Below, piece after piece: positions 17,937 through 26,081 of a stretch of 64,000 nucleotides of DNA. Under the pieces are notes generated by a model. It did not search any database, had not been told where the DNA came from, and saw only the letters and a list, made by a program, of their open reading frames with translations. The position numbers and the translations under genes were made by a program. Location of the stretch: the NCBI GenBank assembly GCA_046292445.1, contig JBKBQT010000003.1, positions 117,352-181,351 on the forward strand, written 5' to 3'. This stretch comes from CALIZF01 sp046292445. GTDB lineage: Bacteria; Pseudomonadota; Alphaproteobacteria; Rhodobacterales; Rhodobacteraceae. Numbering within the stretch: position 1 is the first letter of the stretch; every line of letters begins with the position of its first letter.

Positions 17937-19478
17937 ATGACCCAGGACCACGAAGTGATTGCAACCGTCTCGCCCCGGTCCGTCGGACCGGCGTCGCTGT
18001 TCGACGCCGATGTCGCGATCACCGCGACCAACGCGGCGCAATACGCCTCGACGCCCGAGGACATCCGCGACACCAAGCGTGCCCTGACAGCCGCCGGGTT
18101 CCATGTGTTCGAGGAGGCATCCAACGACAAGACCATCTCGATCGGCGGATCGTCCAAGCTGTTCAAGGATTTCTTCGGCGCGCGCATCACCCGCCAGAAG
18201 GCCGAGATCGGGCCCGGGCTCGAGGCCAGCTTCATGGCCACGCCCGCCGACGAGGCCGAGGCGCTGCATGCGCCCGGCGAGCTGGACGCGCTGATCGAAG
18301 GGGCGGTGATCGCCCGTCCGCCGACCTATTTCGCCCCCTCGGCCTGGCCGCCGATCGCGCCGGTCCATGCCAGCGCCTATCCCTATTTCTCGGTCCCCGA
18401 CGGCATCGCGGTGATGCTGCGTGCCGCGCGGGTCCACCGGCTGGGCGTGACGGGCAAGACGATCGTCGTCGCCATGCCCGATACCGGCATGTTTCCGCAT
18501 GCCTTCTACGCCGAACACGGGTTCCGCGTGCTCAAGACGCTGCTGGCGCCGGGAGCGGTGGACGGCGGGCTCGACGCGGTCGGGCATGGCACGGGCGAGG
18601 CGGCGAACATCTTTGCCTGCGCACCCGACTGCCGCCTGATCCCGGTCAAGATGGCCAACGACGCCGTCGGCGCGTTCAACATGGCGGTCAATGCCAACCC
18701 CCGCCCGCATGTCATCACCAACAGCTGGGGCTATGACATGGACCGGCCCGGCACGACCCTGCCGGTCTGGCTCAAGCCGCTGGAACTTGCAGTGGCCAAT
18801 GCCGTCGCCAACGGGATCGTCGTGTGCTTTGCCGCCGGCAACGGGCATTTCGGCTTTCCCGGCAGCCACCCCGACGTGATCTCGGTCGGCGGGGTGCATG
18901 TCAACCTGCCGGATCTGGCCGATTTCGAGGCTTCGTCCTATGCCTCGTCCTTCAACTCGACGTGGTATCCCGGCCGCGCCTCGCCCGATGTCTGCGGCCT
19001 GACCGGCAAGTCGGTGAACATCGGCGGCGCCAAGGCGCCCTCGATCCTGCTGCCGGTGCAGGAAGGCGCGCAGCTCGACACGATCGCGCCGGCGACCGGG
19101 CCGGCAAGCGACGGCTGGGGCCTCTTTTCGGGCACGTCCGCGGCCTGCCCGCAGATCGCCGGGATCGTCGCGCTGATGCTGGAAAGGAACCCGGGCCTGA
19201 CGCCGGCGCAGGTCAAGGACCGGCTGAAGAAAAGCGCGCGGGACGTCAAGAAGGGCACGACGGCGCATGGCGTGACGGCGGTCGCGGGGCCTGACCTTGC
19301 GACGGGCGCCGGCCTTGCCGATGCCAAATGGGCCTATCTCAACACGATGGGGGATGTCGCGGCGGCCTTCTTTGCCGCCCCGAAAGAGGCGCAGCTGGCC
19401 ATGGTCAGCGCCGGGACGATGCCGGCGATCTCGCCCGAATTCGTGTCGGACCTGATCGACACCCTGCGCTCGCGCTAG
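17937..19478 (+). CDS. S8-type serine protease (subtilase) with N-terminal prodomain, no signal peptide
   Basis: A 513-residue subtilisin-fold protease. Catalytic residues appear as Asp182 in AMPDTG, His217 in GHGTG and Ser401 in GTSAACPQ; the oxyanion Asn302 lies in AAGNG. Residues about 28-85 form a prodomain (TAAGFHVFEEASNDKTISIG, then LFKDFFGA) that resembles the activation domain of kumamolisin-type proteases. No Sec or Tat signal is seen, so it may act inside the cell or leave by another route. Strong AAGGGAGG site before ATG 17937. The next gene on the same strand encodes a stand-alone relative of this prodomain. Confidence 0.88.
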   Translation: MTQDHEVIATVSPRSVGPASLFDADVAITATNAAQYASTPEDIRDTKRALTAAGFHVFEEASNDKTISIGGSSKLFKDFFGARITRQKAEIGPGLEASFMATPADEAEALHAPGELDALIEGAVIARPPTYFAPSAWPPIAPVHASAYPYFSVPDGIAVMLRAARVHRLGVTGKTIVVAMPDTGMFPHAFYAEHGFRVLKTLLAPGAVDGGLDAVGHGTGEAANIFACAPDCRLIPVKMANDAVGAFNMAVNANPRPHVITNSWGYDMDRPGTTLPVWLKPLELAVANAVANGIVVCFAAGNGHFGFPGSHPDVISVGGVHVNLPDLADFEASSYASSFNSTWYPGRASPDVCGLTGKSVNIGGAKAPSILLPVQEGAQLDTIAPATGPASDGWGLFSGTSAACPQIAGIVALMLERNPGLTPAQVKDRLKKSARDVKKGTTAHGVTAVAGPDLATGAGLADAKWAYLNTMGDVAAAFFAAPKEAQLAMVSAGTMPAISPEFVSDLIDTLRSR

Positions 19479-19488
19479 GACACAGGAA

Positions 19489-19516
19489 GGCGGCCCCCCC
19501 GGGTTCGGGGGCCGCC
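19489..19516 (+). terminator. Hairpin between subtilase and prodomain-like gene
   Basis: GGCGGCCCCC (19489-19498) pairs perfectly with GGGGGCCGCC (19507-19516) around an 8-base loop, starting 10 bases after the subtilase stop. Only a short CCTT follows, so it may act as a partial terminator or an mRNA stabiliser that sets different expression levels for the two genes. Confidence 0.6.
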
Positions 19517-19538
19517 CCTTCATGGCTGGGGGGCTGCG

Positions 19539-19901
19539 ATGACCGACGATCCTGCAATCACGGCGCTGGTGGTGATGCGGCGGGCCGATGGCCGGTCGAT
19601 CCTCGACCTCGAGGGGCCGGTCACCGCCACATCCGCAAGCCGCACCGCGGGCGACCTGCCGCCCGAGCGGATCGAGGAGGTGCGCCGGCGCCTGACCGAG
19701 GCCGGATTCGCCGTTGCGGGCGGCAACGACAATACCCTGTCGGTCACCGGGCCGGCCGCGCTTTTCGCTGAAACATTCGGGCTCGATCCGGCCGCCGCGA
19801 CCGATGCCGGGACGGCCGCCCATGCCACCCGCATCCGGCCCGACCTCGAACCCTTCGTGGCCGATGTCTTTGTCCCGCCGCGCCCGACCTTCTTCGACTG
19901 A
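19539..19901 (+). CDS. Stand-alone protein resembling the subtilase prodomain (possible inhibitor or chaperone)
   Basis: A 120-residue protein without a catalytic domain. Its residues 28-83 follow the prodomain of the upstream subtilase: VTATSAS versus ITATNAA, RRRLTEAGFAV versus KRALTAAGFHV, NTLSVTG versus KTISIGG, LFAETFG versus LFKDFFG. Its C terminus (VPPRPTFFD) resembles ARPPTYFAP, which ends the prodomain region there. Subtilisin prodomains fold their protease and inhibit it afterwards, so I infer a role in trans as inhibitor or folding aid of the neighbour. Alternatively it is a decayed duplicate, but the frame is intact and the start at 19539 is well placed. Confidence 0.75.
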   Translation: MTDDPAITALVVMRRADGRSILDLEGPVTATSASRTAGDLPPERIEEVRRRLTEAGFAVAGGNDNTLSVTGPAALFAETFGLDPAAATDAGTAAHATRIRPDLEPFVADVFVPPRPTFFD

Positions 19902-20183
19902 TCAGCCGGCGAGCTGGCGCACCCGGTCGCGCAGGTCGTCGACCAGCGCCGCCGTGCGCTCATCCGTCAGCGCGGCGAGATAGTCCGACACAGCCGGATC
20001 GAGGCCCGTCGCCTGCCCCGCCGGCGGCTGCGTCGGCATCGCGGTCAGCAATCGCCCGAGGAACTCGACACTCTGCTGCGGTGCCGGATCCTCGATCAGG
20101 CGCAGCGCGAGGGCCTGCACCAGCAGGTTGCGCATCGCGCCGATCTCGGCCATCGCGGCCAGAAGGGTTTCAGGTGTCGGCAT
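19902..20183 (-). CDS. Hypothetical protein, 93 residues
   Basis: A small, mostly helical, acidic protein (opening MPTPETLLAAMAEIGAMRNL; end LVDDLRDRVRQLAG). I recognise no family. Its stop lies immediately next to the stop of the prodomain-like gene, with which it converges. An AAAGGA site precedes the ATG at suitable distance. It sits between the subtilase pair and ispA, on the ispA strand, 74 bases beyond the ispA stop, so it may be the last gene of the isoprenoid operon or part of the inserted segment. Confidence 0.6.
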   Translation of the reverse strand: MPTPETLLAAMAEIGAMRNLLVQALALRLIEDPAPQQSVEFLGRLLTAMPTQPPAGQATGLDPAVSDYLAALTDERTAALVDDLRDRVRQLAG

Positions 20184-20257
20184 CGGCTGGGCGTTCCTTT
20201 CCGGGAAGGGGATGGTCGCGCCGCGACCCTTTCAATGCAGTTACCGCCGCGCGCGCA

Positions 20258-21124
20258 TCAGGCCCGGCGCGCCACCACGAAACGCGCCGCATCGCGCAGC
20301 GTTCCCGCCCGCGCGCCATAGGGCGCGAGCGCGGCCTCGGCCTCGGCCACGAGCGCCGCGGCGCGCGCCCGCGCCCCGTCGAGGCCGAGCAGCGACACGA
20401 AGGTCGCCTTGCCCGCCGCGGCATCCTTGTGCAGCCGCTTGCCCGCCGCCGCCTCGTCACCCGCCACATCGAGGATGTCGTCGGCGATCTGGAACGCAAG
20501 GCCGAGCGCCGCGGCATAACGCGCCAGCGGCGCCGGATCGGCCCCCGCCAGAACCGCGCCGGCCGTGGCCGACCAGCCGATCAGCGCCCCGGTCTTGCCG
20601 GCCTGAAGCCGCTCGACCGCCGCGAGCGTCAGCGGCGCGGCCGCCGTTTCCGCCGCAATGTCCAGCGCCTGCCCGAGCACCATGCCCTCGGCCCCCGCCG
20701 CCCGCGCCATCCCCGCCACCAGTGCGATCCGCCGGTCGGCCGGGCCGAGCGCGGGGGACGCCAGGAGTTCGAAGGCCAGCGCCTGCAAGGCATCGCCCGC
20801 CAGGATCGCCGTCGCCTCGTCCCATTTCACATGAACGGTCGGCTGGCCGCGGCGCAGATCGTCGTCGTCCATCGCCGGCAGGTCGTCGTGGACCAGCGAA
20901 TAGGCATGCATCGCCTCGACCGCTGCCGCCGCATCCACCGCGCCGGCCGCGTCGATCCCGTGCAGCGCGGCCGATTCGAGCACAAGGAACCCGCGCAGCC
21001 GCTTGCCCCCGGCCAGGGCATAGCGCATCGCATGGACCAGCGGCTCGTCCGCCCGGTCCGCCAGCACCGCCGCCAGGCGCGCGCCGACAAGGCCGGCGGC
21101 CTCTGCCAGCCGCGCCTCGAACAT
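20258..21124 (-). CDS. ispA: Polyprenyl (farnesyl/geranylgeranyl) diphosphate synthase
   Basis: Chain-elongating prenyltransferase of 288 residues that condenses IPP with allylic diphosphates. It has the GGKRLRG motif near residue 45, the first aspartate-rich motif with a bacterial-type insertion (DDLPAMDDDDLRRG), and the second (FQIADDILD). Chain length cannot be fixed by eye; farnesyl is typical for this gene position. The ATG at 21124 overlaps the xseB stop (ATGA). Usual relatives continue with dxs downstream; here a subtilase segment intervenes. Confidence 0.93.
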   Translation of the reverse strand: MFEARLAEAAGLVGARLAAVLADRADEPLVHAMRYALAGGKRLRGFLVLESAALHGIDAAGAVDAAAAVEAMHAYSLVHDDLPAMDDDDLRRGQPTVHVKWDEATAILAGDALQALAFELLASPALGPADRRIALVAGMARAAGAEGMVLGQALDIAAETAAAPLTLAAVERLQAGKTGALIGWSATAGAVLAGADPAPLARYAAALGLAFQIADDILDVAGDEAAAGKRLHKDAAAGKATFVSLLGLDGARARAAALVAEAEAALAPYGARAGTLRDAARFVVARRA

Positions 21125-21357
21125 CAGAGCCCCTCGGCTGGCGTCGTCCCGACCGCCGCCCCGTCGCGGGCGCGGATCAGTTCCACCTTCTCCTCGGCCG
21201 CCTTCAGCTTGGCGTCGCAATGTGCCTTGAGCAGCGCGCCCCGCTCGTAGAGTTCCAGCGACCGCTCCAGCGCGACGTTGCCCGATTCCAGGGCGCGCAC
21301 CACCTCTTCCAGCTCGGCCATCGCCGCCTCGAAACTCATCCCTGCCACGTCGTTCAT
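21124..21357 (-). CDS. xseB: Exodeoxyribonuclease VII small subunit
   Basis: A 77-residue helical subunit of exonuclease VII, which degrades single-stranded DNA together with XseA. It carries the family signature FEAAMAELEEVVRALESGNV, then LERSLELYERGALLKAHCD. Length is normal. Its start overlaps the deacetylase stop and its stop overlaps the ispA start, both as ATGA, so the three genes are translated as a coupled unit. The large subunit gene is not in the window. Confidence 0.95.
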   Translation of the reverse strand: MNDVAGMSFEAAMAELEEVVRALESGNVALERSLELYERGALLKAHCDAKLKAAEEKVELIRARDGAAVGTTPAEGL

Positions 21358-22277
21358 GCCGCCCGCTCCGCCAGAACCCCCACATGCGCCGCGACCGAGG
21401 CCGAGACCGCCCCGAGGTCATAGCCGCCTTCCAGCACCGAGACCACCCGCCCCCCGGCATGCGCCGCGGCAACATCGCACAGCCGCTGCGTGAGCCAGGC
21501 GTAATCCGCCTCGTGCCACATCAGCCCGGCGAGCGGATCGGCCGCATGCGCATCGAACCCGGCCGAGATCAGGACGAGGTCGGGCTCGAAGGCCGCAAGC
21601 GCCGGGAAGACGCGATCGTCATAGACCGCCCGCATCTCGGCCCCGCCGCTGCCGGGGCGCAGCGGGATGTTGACGATCTGCCCATGCGCGCCACGTTCGG
21701 CCGGATCGCCGCTGCCGGGCCAGAGCGGCATCTGGTGCGACGACACGAACAGAACCCGATCCTCGTCCCAGAGCAGATCCTGCGTGCCGTTGCCGTGGTG
21801 CACGTCGAAATCGACGATCGCCACCCGCCCCAGCCCGTGGTGGTCCAGCGCCCGCTTCGCCGCGATCGCCACGTTGCCGAAGAGGCAGAACCCCATGGTT
21901 GCGGCGCGCGTGGCGTGATGCCCCGGCGGGCGGCAGGCGACAAAGGCATTGCGCGCCTCGCCCGTCAGCACCGCATCGACCGCCGCCCCTGCCCCGCCCA
22001 CCGCGCGCAGCGCCGCGCGAAACGAGCCCGGCGACATCCAGGTGTCGGCATCCATCGGGTTGAGGCCCGCGGCCGGCTCGCCGGCCGCGACCGCATCCCA
22101 GTGCGCCGCGGCATGCACCCGCAGCACCTCGGCCTCGCTGCCAAGCGGCGCCTCGCGCCGGGTTACGGCAAGGCCCAGCAGCCCCTGTTCCACCGCATCG
22201 AGTCGCGCGACCCGTTCGGGATGGCCCTCTGGCGTGACGTGATTGCGGCATTCGGGATGGGCAAGGACCAGCGTCAT
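21354..22277 (-). CDS. Histone-deacetylase-superfamily (acetylpolyamine amidohydrolase-like) protein
   Basis: Zinc-dependent deacetylase of 307 residues. Visible motifs are RPPGHHATRAATMGF (catalytic histidine pair), VDFDVHHGNGTQDL (zinc ligands Asp and His), ISAGFDAHAADPL (further zinc Asp) and LEGGYDL near the end. Substrates in bacteria include acetylated polyamines and other small amides; this one is not assignable. The start MTLVLAHPEC at 22277 fits the family. It is the first gene of a coupled trio with xseB and ispA, an order common in this bacterial family. Confidence 0.92.
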   Translation of the reverse strand: MTLVLAHPECRNHVTPEGHPERVARLDAVEQGLLGLAVTRREAPLGSEAEVLRVHAAAHWDAVAAGEPAAGLNPMDADTWMSPGSFRAALRAVGGAGAAVDAVLTGEARNAFVACRPPGHHATRAATMGFCLFGNVAIAAKRALDHHGLGRVAIVDFDVHHGNGTQDLLWDEDRVLFVSSHQMPLWPGSGDPAERGAHGQIVNIPLRPGSGGAEMRAVYDDRVFPALAAFEPDLVLISAGFDAHAADPLAGLMWHEADYAWLTQRLCDVAAAHAGGRVVSVLEGGYDLGAVSASVAAHVGVLAERAA

Positions 22278-22423
22278 CCGGCAAGGCCCGCGCACCGGCA
22301 CAATACCCTACCGCCCGCATCGCGTTGCGCCATCCCTGTCCCCTTTCGTGATCGGTCCGCCGACCTGCGGCGATGGACAAGGCTAGCATGTCCGCGAAGC
22401 CGGCTGCAATCGGCGGCCCTCGC

Positions 22424-23122
22424 CTAGTCCGGTGCGAGCATGTAGCCCGACCCCCGCACCGTCTGCAGATAGCGCGGCTGGCGGGGATCGGGCTCGATCT
22501 TGCGCCGCAGCCGCGTCATCTGCACGTCCACCGCCCGCTCGGTCGCCTGCCCGTCCTCGCCGCCCAGCACCTCGACCAGCCGGCCGCGCGGGACCGCCTC
22601 GCCCGGCCGCTGCGCCAGAAGGCGCATCAGCGCCGCCTCGGTCGCCGTCAGACGCACCGGATCGGACCCCCGCCACAGCTCGCCCCGGTCGATGTCATAG
22701 CGCACCGCCCCGAGGCTCAGCGCCTTGACCACCGGCGCGGCCTTCGCGCTCGGCGCCCGCCGCAGGATCGCGCTGACGCGCAGCAAAAGCTCCTTGGGCT
22801 CGAACGGCTTGACGAGATAATCGTCCGCCCCCGCCTCGAATCCCTCGATCCGGTTGTCGGTCTCGCCCCGCGCCGTCAGCATCAGGATCGGCACCGCCGA
22901 GCGCGCCCGCAGGTCGCGCGCAAGGCTCAGCCCGTCCTCCCCCGGCATCATCACATCGAGCACCAGCAGATCGAAGTCGAGGCCCGCGAGAATGCGCCGC
23001 GCATGCGCCGCATCGCGCGCCGCCGTTACGAGAAAGCCGTTGCGGATCAGGAATTTCTGCAACAGCCCGCGGATCCGGTCGTCATCGTCCACGATCAGCA
23101 GATGCGCCGGCGCCTCGGTCAT
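22424..23122 (-). CDS. petR: OmpR-type response regulator, PetR-like
   Basis: A 232-residue two-component regulator. The receiver domain has the acidic pocket (VDDDD at 11-15), phosphoacceptor Asp in LLVLDVMMPG and Lys in DDYLVKPFEP. The winged-helix domain shows LTATEAALMRLLAQRPGEAV and RLRRKIEPDP. The combination with the MarR gene directly upstream (ATGA overlap) matches the petP-petR pair known from Rhodobacter capsulatus, where it is linked to the cytochrome bc1 genes; those are not present here. No histidine kinase is adjacent. Confidence 0.88.
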   Translation of the reverse strand: MTEAPAHLLIVDDDDRIRGLLQKFLIRNGFLVTAARDAAHARRILAGLDFDLLVLDVMMPGEDGLSLARDLRARSAVPILMLTARGETDNRIEGFEAGADDYLVKPFEPKELLLRVSAILRRAPSAKAAPVVKALSLGAVRYDIDRGELWRGSDPVRLTATEAALMRLLAQRPGEAVPRGRLVEVLGGEDGQATERAVDVQMTRLRRKIEPDPRQPRYLQTVRGSGYMLAPD

Positions 23123-23628
23123 CCGCCGCCCTCCCGCAAGCCGCGATAATGGCGAAGCTGGTCCTCGTCCATCATCGCCTCGAGCACCTGCCGGAACCCG
23201 GCCACCGCGACCGGCCCTGCGGCGCGATAAGCCGCCCGCATCCGCGCCCGCTGCGCATCCGACAGCGCGCGTTCCAGAACGCGCCCCGCCTCGGTGAGGT
23301 GCAGATGCCGCTCGCGCCGGTCCTGCGTGCCGACACGCGCCTCGACCAGCCCCTCCTCGACCAGCGTGCGCAACACACGGTTGAGCGACTGCTTGGTCAC
23401 GCCAAGGATCGCCAGCAGGTTGTTGACCGTCGTGCCCGGGCTGCGATGGATGAAATGGATCGCGCGGTGATGTGCCCGGCCGAGGCCGCGCGCCTCGAGG
23501 ATACGGTCCGGGTCGGCGGTAAAGCCGCGATAGGCAAAGAACATCGCCTCGATGCCCTTGCGCAGCTGCTCGTCGGTCAGGAACAGCAGGCTCTCGCCCC
23601 CGCCCGGACCCGATCCGCCCTCGCCCAT
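23119..23628 (-). CDS. petP: MarR-family regulator, PetP-like
   Basis: A 169-residue winged-helix regulator. The recognition region is visible at about residues 55-100 (NNLLAILGVTKQSLNRVLRT, wing with VGTQDRRERHLHLTEAG). It is placed before the response regulator with overlapping stop and start, as in the petPR pair of Rhodobacter. A very good AGGGAGGT site precedes ATG 23628. It is divergent from the branched-chain aminotransferase gene, with 144 bases between, a gap that would hold both promoters. Confidence 0.87.
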   Translation of the reverse strand: MGEGGSGPGGGESLLFLTDEQLRKGIEAMFFAYRGFTADPDRILEARGLGRAHHRAIHFIHRSPGTTVNNLLAILGVTKQSLNRVLRTLVEEGLVEARVGTQDRRERHLHLTEAGRVLERALSDAQRARMRAAYRAAGPVAVAGFRQVLEAMMDEDQLRHYRGLREGGG

Positions 23629-23772
23629 CGCCACCTCCCTCGCTCGCCGCGACTTTATGTCAGGCTTGTTGACTTTCCAAGGGGCGATTGCTAAGCCCAC
23701 CGCAGGGCGCGCAACATTATGTCTGCGTCGGGCAAAATACGCGCAACAAACGCAAAGGCGAAGGAGCGGGCC

Positions 23773-24639
23773 ATGGCAGCCTACGACGACCGCGACGGCA
23801 AGATCTGGATGGACGGGGCGCTGGTGGACTGGCGCGCGGCCAATGTCCATATCCTCACCCACGCGCTGCACTATGCCTCCTCCGTGTTCGAGGGCGAGCG
23901 GTGCTATTCCGGCAAGATCTTCAAGAGCCGCGAACATTCCGCCCGCCTGCTGGAATCGGGCAACCTGCTCGACATGCCGATCCCCTACACGGTGGACGAG
24001 ATCGAGGCTGCCAAGACGGCCGTGCTCGCGGCCAACGGGCTGACGGATGCCTATGTGCGCGCCGTGGCCTGGCGTGCCTCGGGCGAGGACATGGGGGTCT
24101 CGGCCCGCCGCAACCGCGTCCGCATGGCCGTCGCCTGCTGGGAATGGGGATCCTACTACGGCGATGCGAAATGGCAGGGCGCGAAACTGGACATCGCGAA
24201 ATGGAAACGCCCCTCGCCCGAAACGATCCCGACGGCGGCCAAGGCGGCGGGCCTCTACATGATCTGCACCATGTCCAAACATGCCGCCGAGGCCAAGGGA
24301 TGCTCGGATGCGCTCTTCATGGACTATCGCGGTTACGTGGCCGAGGCGACCGGGGCCAACGTGTTCTTCGTGCGGGACGGCGAGGTGCACACGCCCATCC
24401 CCGACGCGATCCTCAACGGGATCACGCGCCAGACGGTGATCGGCATGCTGCAGGGCATGGGCCTCACGGTGCATGAACGGCACATCATGCCGTCGGAACT
24501 GGAATCGTTCCAGCAATGCTGGCTGACCGGCACGGCGGCAGAGGTCACGCCGGTCGGACAGATCGGCGACTTCCATTTCCAGGTCGGCCAGCTCACCCGC
24601 GACGTGGCGACGGCCTACGAGAAACTCGTGCGCGCGTGA
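23773..24639 (+). CDS. ilvE: Branched-chain amino acid aminotransferase
   Basis: Class IV PLP-dependent aminotransferase of 288 residues that interconverts branched-chain amino acids and their 2-oxo acids. Features include the N-terminal HALHYASSVFEGERCY, the DYRGYVAEATGANVFFVRDG region that binds the cofactor ring, and GITRQTVIGMLQGMG. The ATG at 23773 has an AAGGAG site 10 bases upstream; the longer frame to 23719 lacks support. A strong hairpin follows the stop. Confidence 0.93.
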   Translation: MAAYDDRDGKIWMDGALVDWRAANVHILTHALHYASSVFEGERCYSGKIFKSREHSARLLESGNLLDMPIPYTVDEIEAAKTAVLAANGLTDAYVRAVAWRASGEDMGVSARRNRVRMAVACWEWGSYYGDAKWQGAKLDIAKWKRPSPETIPTAAKAAGLYMICTMSKHAAEAKGCSDALFMDYRGYVAEATGANVFFVRDGEVHTPIPDAILNGITRQTVIGMLQGMGLTVHERHIMPSELESFQQCWLTGTAAEVTPVGQIGDFHFQVGQLTRDVATAYEKLVRA

Positions 24640-24643
24640 CGCG

Positions 24644-24673
24644 GCAGGCGGCCCTGCTGGCAGGGCCGCCTGC
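24644..24673. terminator. Bidirectional hairpin terminator
   Basis: GCAGGCGGCCCTGC at 24644-24657 and its perfect complement at 24660-24673 form a 13-14 base stem between ilvE and the convergent small gene. No T-run follows on either side, so termination may need Rho, but position and symmetry suit both genes. Confidence 0.75.
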
Positions 24674-24676
24674 GCC

Positions 24677-24871
24677 TCAGGCCTCGCGGCCGCGCGCAAT
24701 CCGAAGGTAATGCGCCAATTTCGCGGGGCTTTGCTCCCCCTGCGGACGGCGCAGGATCGCCTGCGTGGACGGATGGCTACCTTCGTCGCCCTCGCGCCGC
24801 GCAATGGCGGCAAAGGCGGCGACACGGGTCCCGGCGCTCGGCGCGCGGCGGTCGGCGATGTGCTTGGTCAT
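24677..24871 (-). CDS. Small hypothetical protein, 64 residues
   Basis: A short basic protein (opening MTKHIADRRAPSAGTRVAAF, end LAHYLRIARGREA). I recognise no family. It is supported by a GAGGAGCGG ribosome-binding site directly before ATG 24871, an uninterrupted frame, and a hairpin terminator immediately after the stop. It converges on ilvE and lies about 100 bases downstream of the end of queG, with which it could share a transcript. Confidence 0.55.
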   Translation of the reverse strand: MTKHIADRRAPSAGTRVAAFAAIARREGDEGSHPSTQAILRRPQGEQSPAKLAHYLRIARGREA

Positions 24872-24967
24872 GGCCCGCTCCTCGTTACATGGAACCGAAG
24901 CATACCACAGGCGCCAGCGCCGCGCATCCCCGTGCGGACCGGCCTCGCCCCGGCTCTGCCGCGCCGA

Positions 24968-26020
24968 TCAGGACAGCCGCGCCACCGCCCAGCGCGCGGC
25001 ATCCGCCACCACCGGATCGTCATCGCAGCCCCGCGCCGCAGCCACGGGACGCAGCGCCGCCTGCCCCGAATTGCCGATCGCATAAAGCACGTTGCGCACG
25101 AACCGCCCGCGCCCGATCCGCTTGACCGGACTGCCCGCAAACCGTGCCCGGAACCCGGCATCGTCGAGCAGGGCGAGGTCGGCCAGCGCCGGCGCCTCCG
25201 CCTCTCGCGCCGCATAGCCCGTCTCGCGCGCGCTCACCGCGAACTTGTTCCACGGACAGACCGCGAGACAATCGTCGCAGCCATAAATCCGGTTTCCCAT
25301 CAGCCCGCGCAGCGCCTCGTCCACAGGCCCCTTGTGCTCGATCGTCAGGTAACTGATGCACCGCCGTGCATCGAGCACATGGGGCGCCGGAAAGGCCCGC
25401 GTCGGACAGATGTCGAGACAGGCCGTGCAGCGCCCGCAATGCTCGCCCTCCGGCACATCGGGCATGAGGTCGAGCGTCGAGAACACCGCCCCGAGGAACA
25501 CCCAATTGCCAAAGCCCCGCCCCAGCAGATTGGTGTGCTTGCCCTGCCAGCCCAGCCCCGCCGCCTGCGCCAGCGGCTTTTCCATCACCGGCGCGGTATC
25601 GACGAACACCTTCGCATCGCCGCCTGCCTCGGCGATCAGCCACCGCGCCAGCCGCTTCAGGCGCGGCTTGATGCGGTCGTGGTAATCCCGGCCCTGCGCA
25701 TAGACGCTGACCGCCCCGCGCGTCCGGTCGGCAAGCACCGCAAGCGGATCTGCGGCGGGCGCGTAACTGTCGGCCAGCATCACCACCGACCGCACGGCAG
25801 GCCAGAGCACCCGCGGGTCGCCCCGTGCCTCGGCCCGCGCGGCCATCCAGCCCATCGTCCCGTGATGCTCCGCCGCCAGCCAGGCCGCCAGCCGCCCCGC
25901 CGCCCCCCCTTCCCCCGCCGCCCCCCCTCCCAGCGCATCGGCCGCGCAGATCCCGCAGGCCGCAAATCCCTCGACTTCCGCCTGCGACTTCAGCCGCGCC
26001 TCGATCGACCCCGCCTCCAT
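24968..26020 (-). CDS. queG: Epoxyqueuosine reductase QueG
   Basis: Cobalamin-dependent iron-sulfur enzyme for the last step of queuosine synthesis, reducing epoxyqueuosine in tRNA. The 350-residue product has the N-terminal QueG domain (GMGWMAARAEAR-like region, then VYAQGRDYHDRIKPRLKRLA), two 4Fe-4S motifs (CGRCTACLDICP and CDDCLAVCPW) and a C-terminal HEAT-like part (NVLYAIGNSGQAALRPV). The start codon lies directly at the edge of an intergenic repeat, leaving no clear Shine-Dalgarno site. The GST gene lies upstream on the same strand. Confidence 0.94.
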   Translation of the reverse strand: MEAGSIEARLKSQAEVEGFAACGICAADALGGGAAGEGGAAGRLAAWLAAEHHGTMGWMAARAEARGDPRVLWPAVRSVVMLADSYAPAADPLAVLADRTRGAVSVYAQGRDYHDRIKPRLKRLARWLIAEAGGDAKVFVDTAPVMEKPLAQAAGLGWQGKHTNLLGRGFGNWVFLGAVFSTLDLMPDVPEGEHCGRCTACLDICPTRAFPAPHVLDARRCISYLTIEHKGPVDEALRGLMGNRIYGCDDCLAVCPWNKFAVSARETGYAAREAEAPALADLALLDDAGFRARFAGSPVKRIGRGRFVRNVLYAIGNSGQAALRPVAAARGCDDDPVVADAARWAVARLS

Positions 26021-26076
26021 TCAGGCTGGCCCAAATATCCGGGGGGGGGTCCGGGGGGTGGAACGCCCCCCGGCGG
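26020..26076 (+). repeat. Intergenic repeat, copy 2
   Basis: Second copy of the element at 6409-6467: an identical 21-base part ending GGCCCAAATATCC, then GGGGGGTCCGGGGGGTGGAA and CCCCCCGG. It fills the gap between the GST gene and queG (both leftward) and abuts the queG start codon, so its transcript would place a stable hairpin just ahead of queG translation. Confidence 0.7.
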
Positions 26077-26081
26077 CGGGA

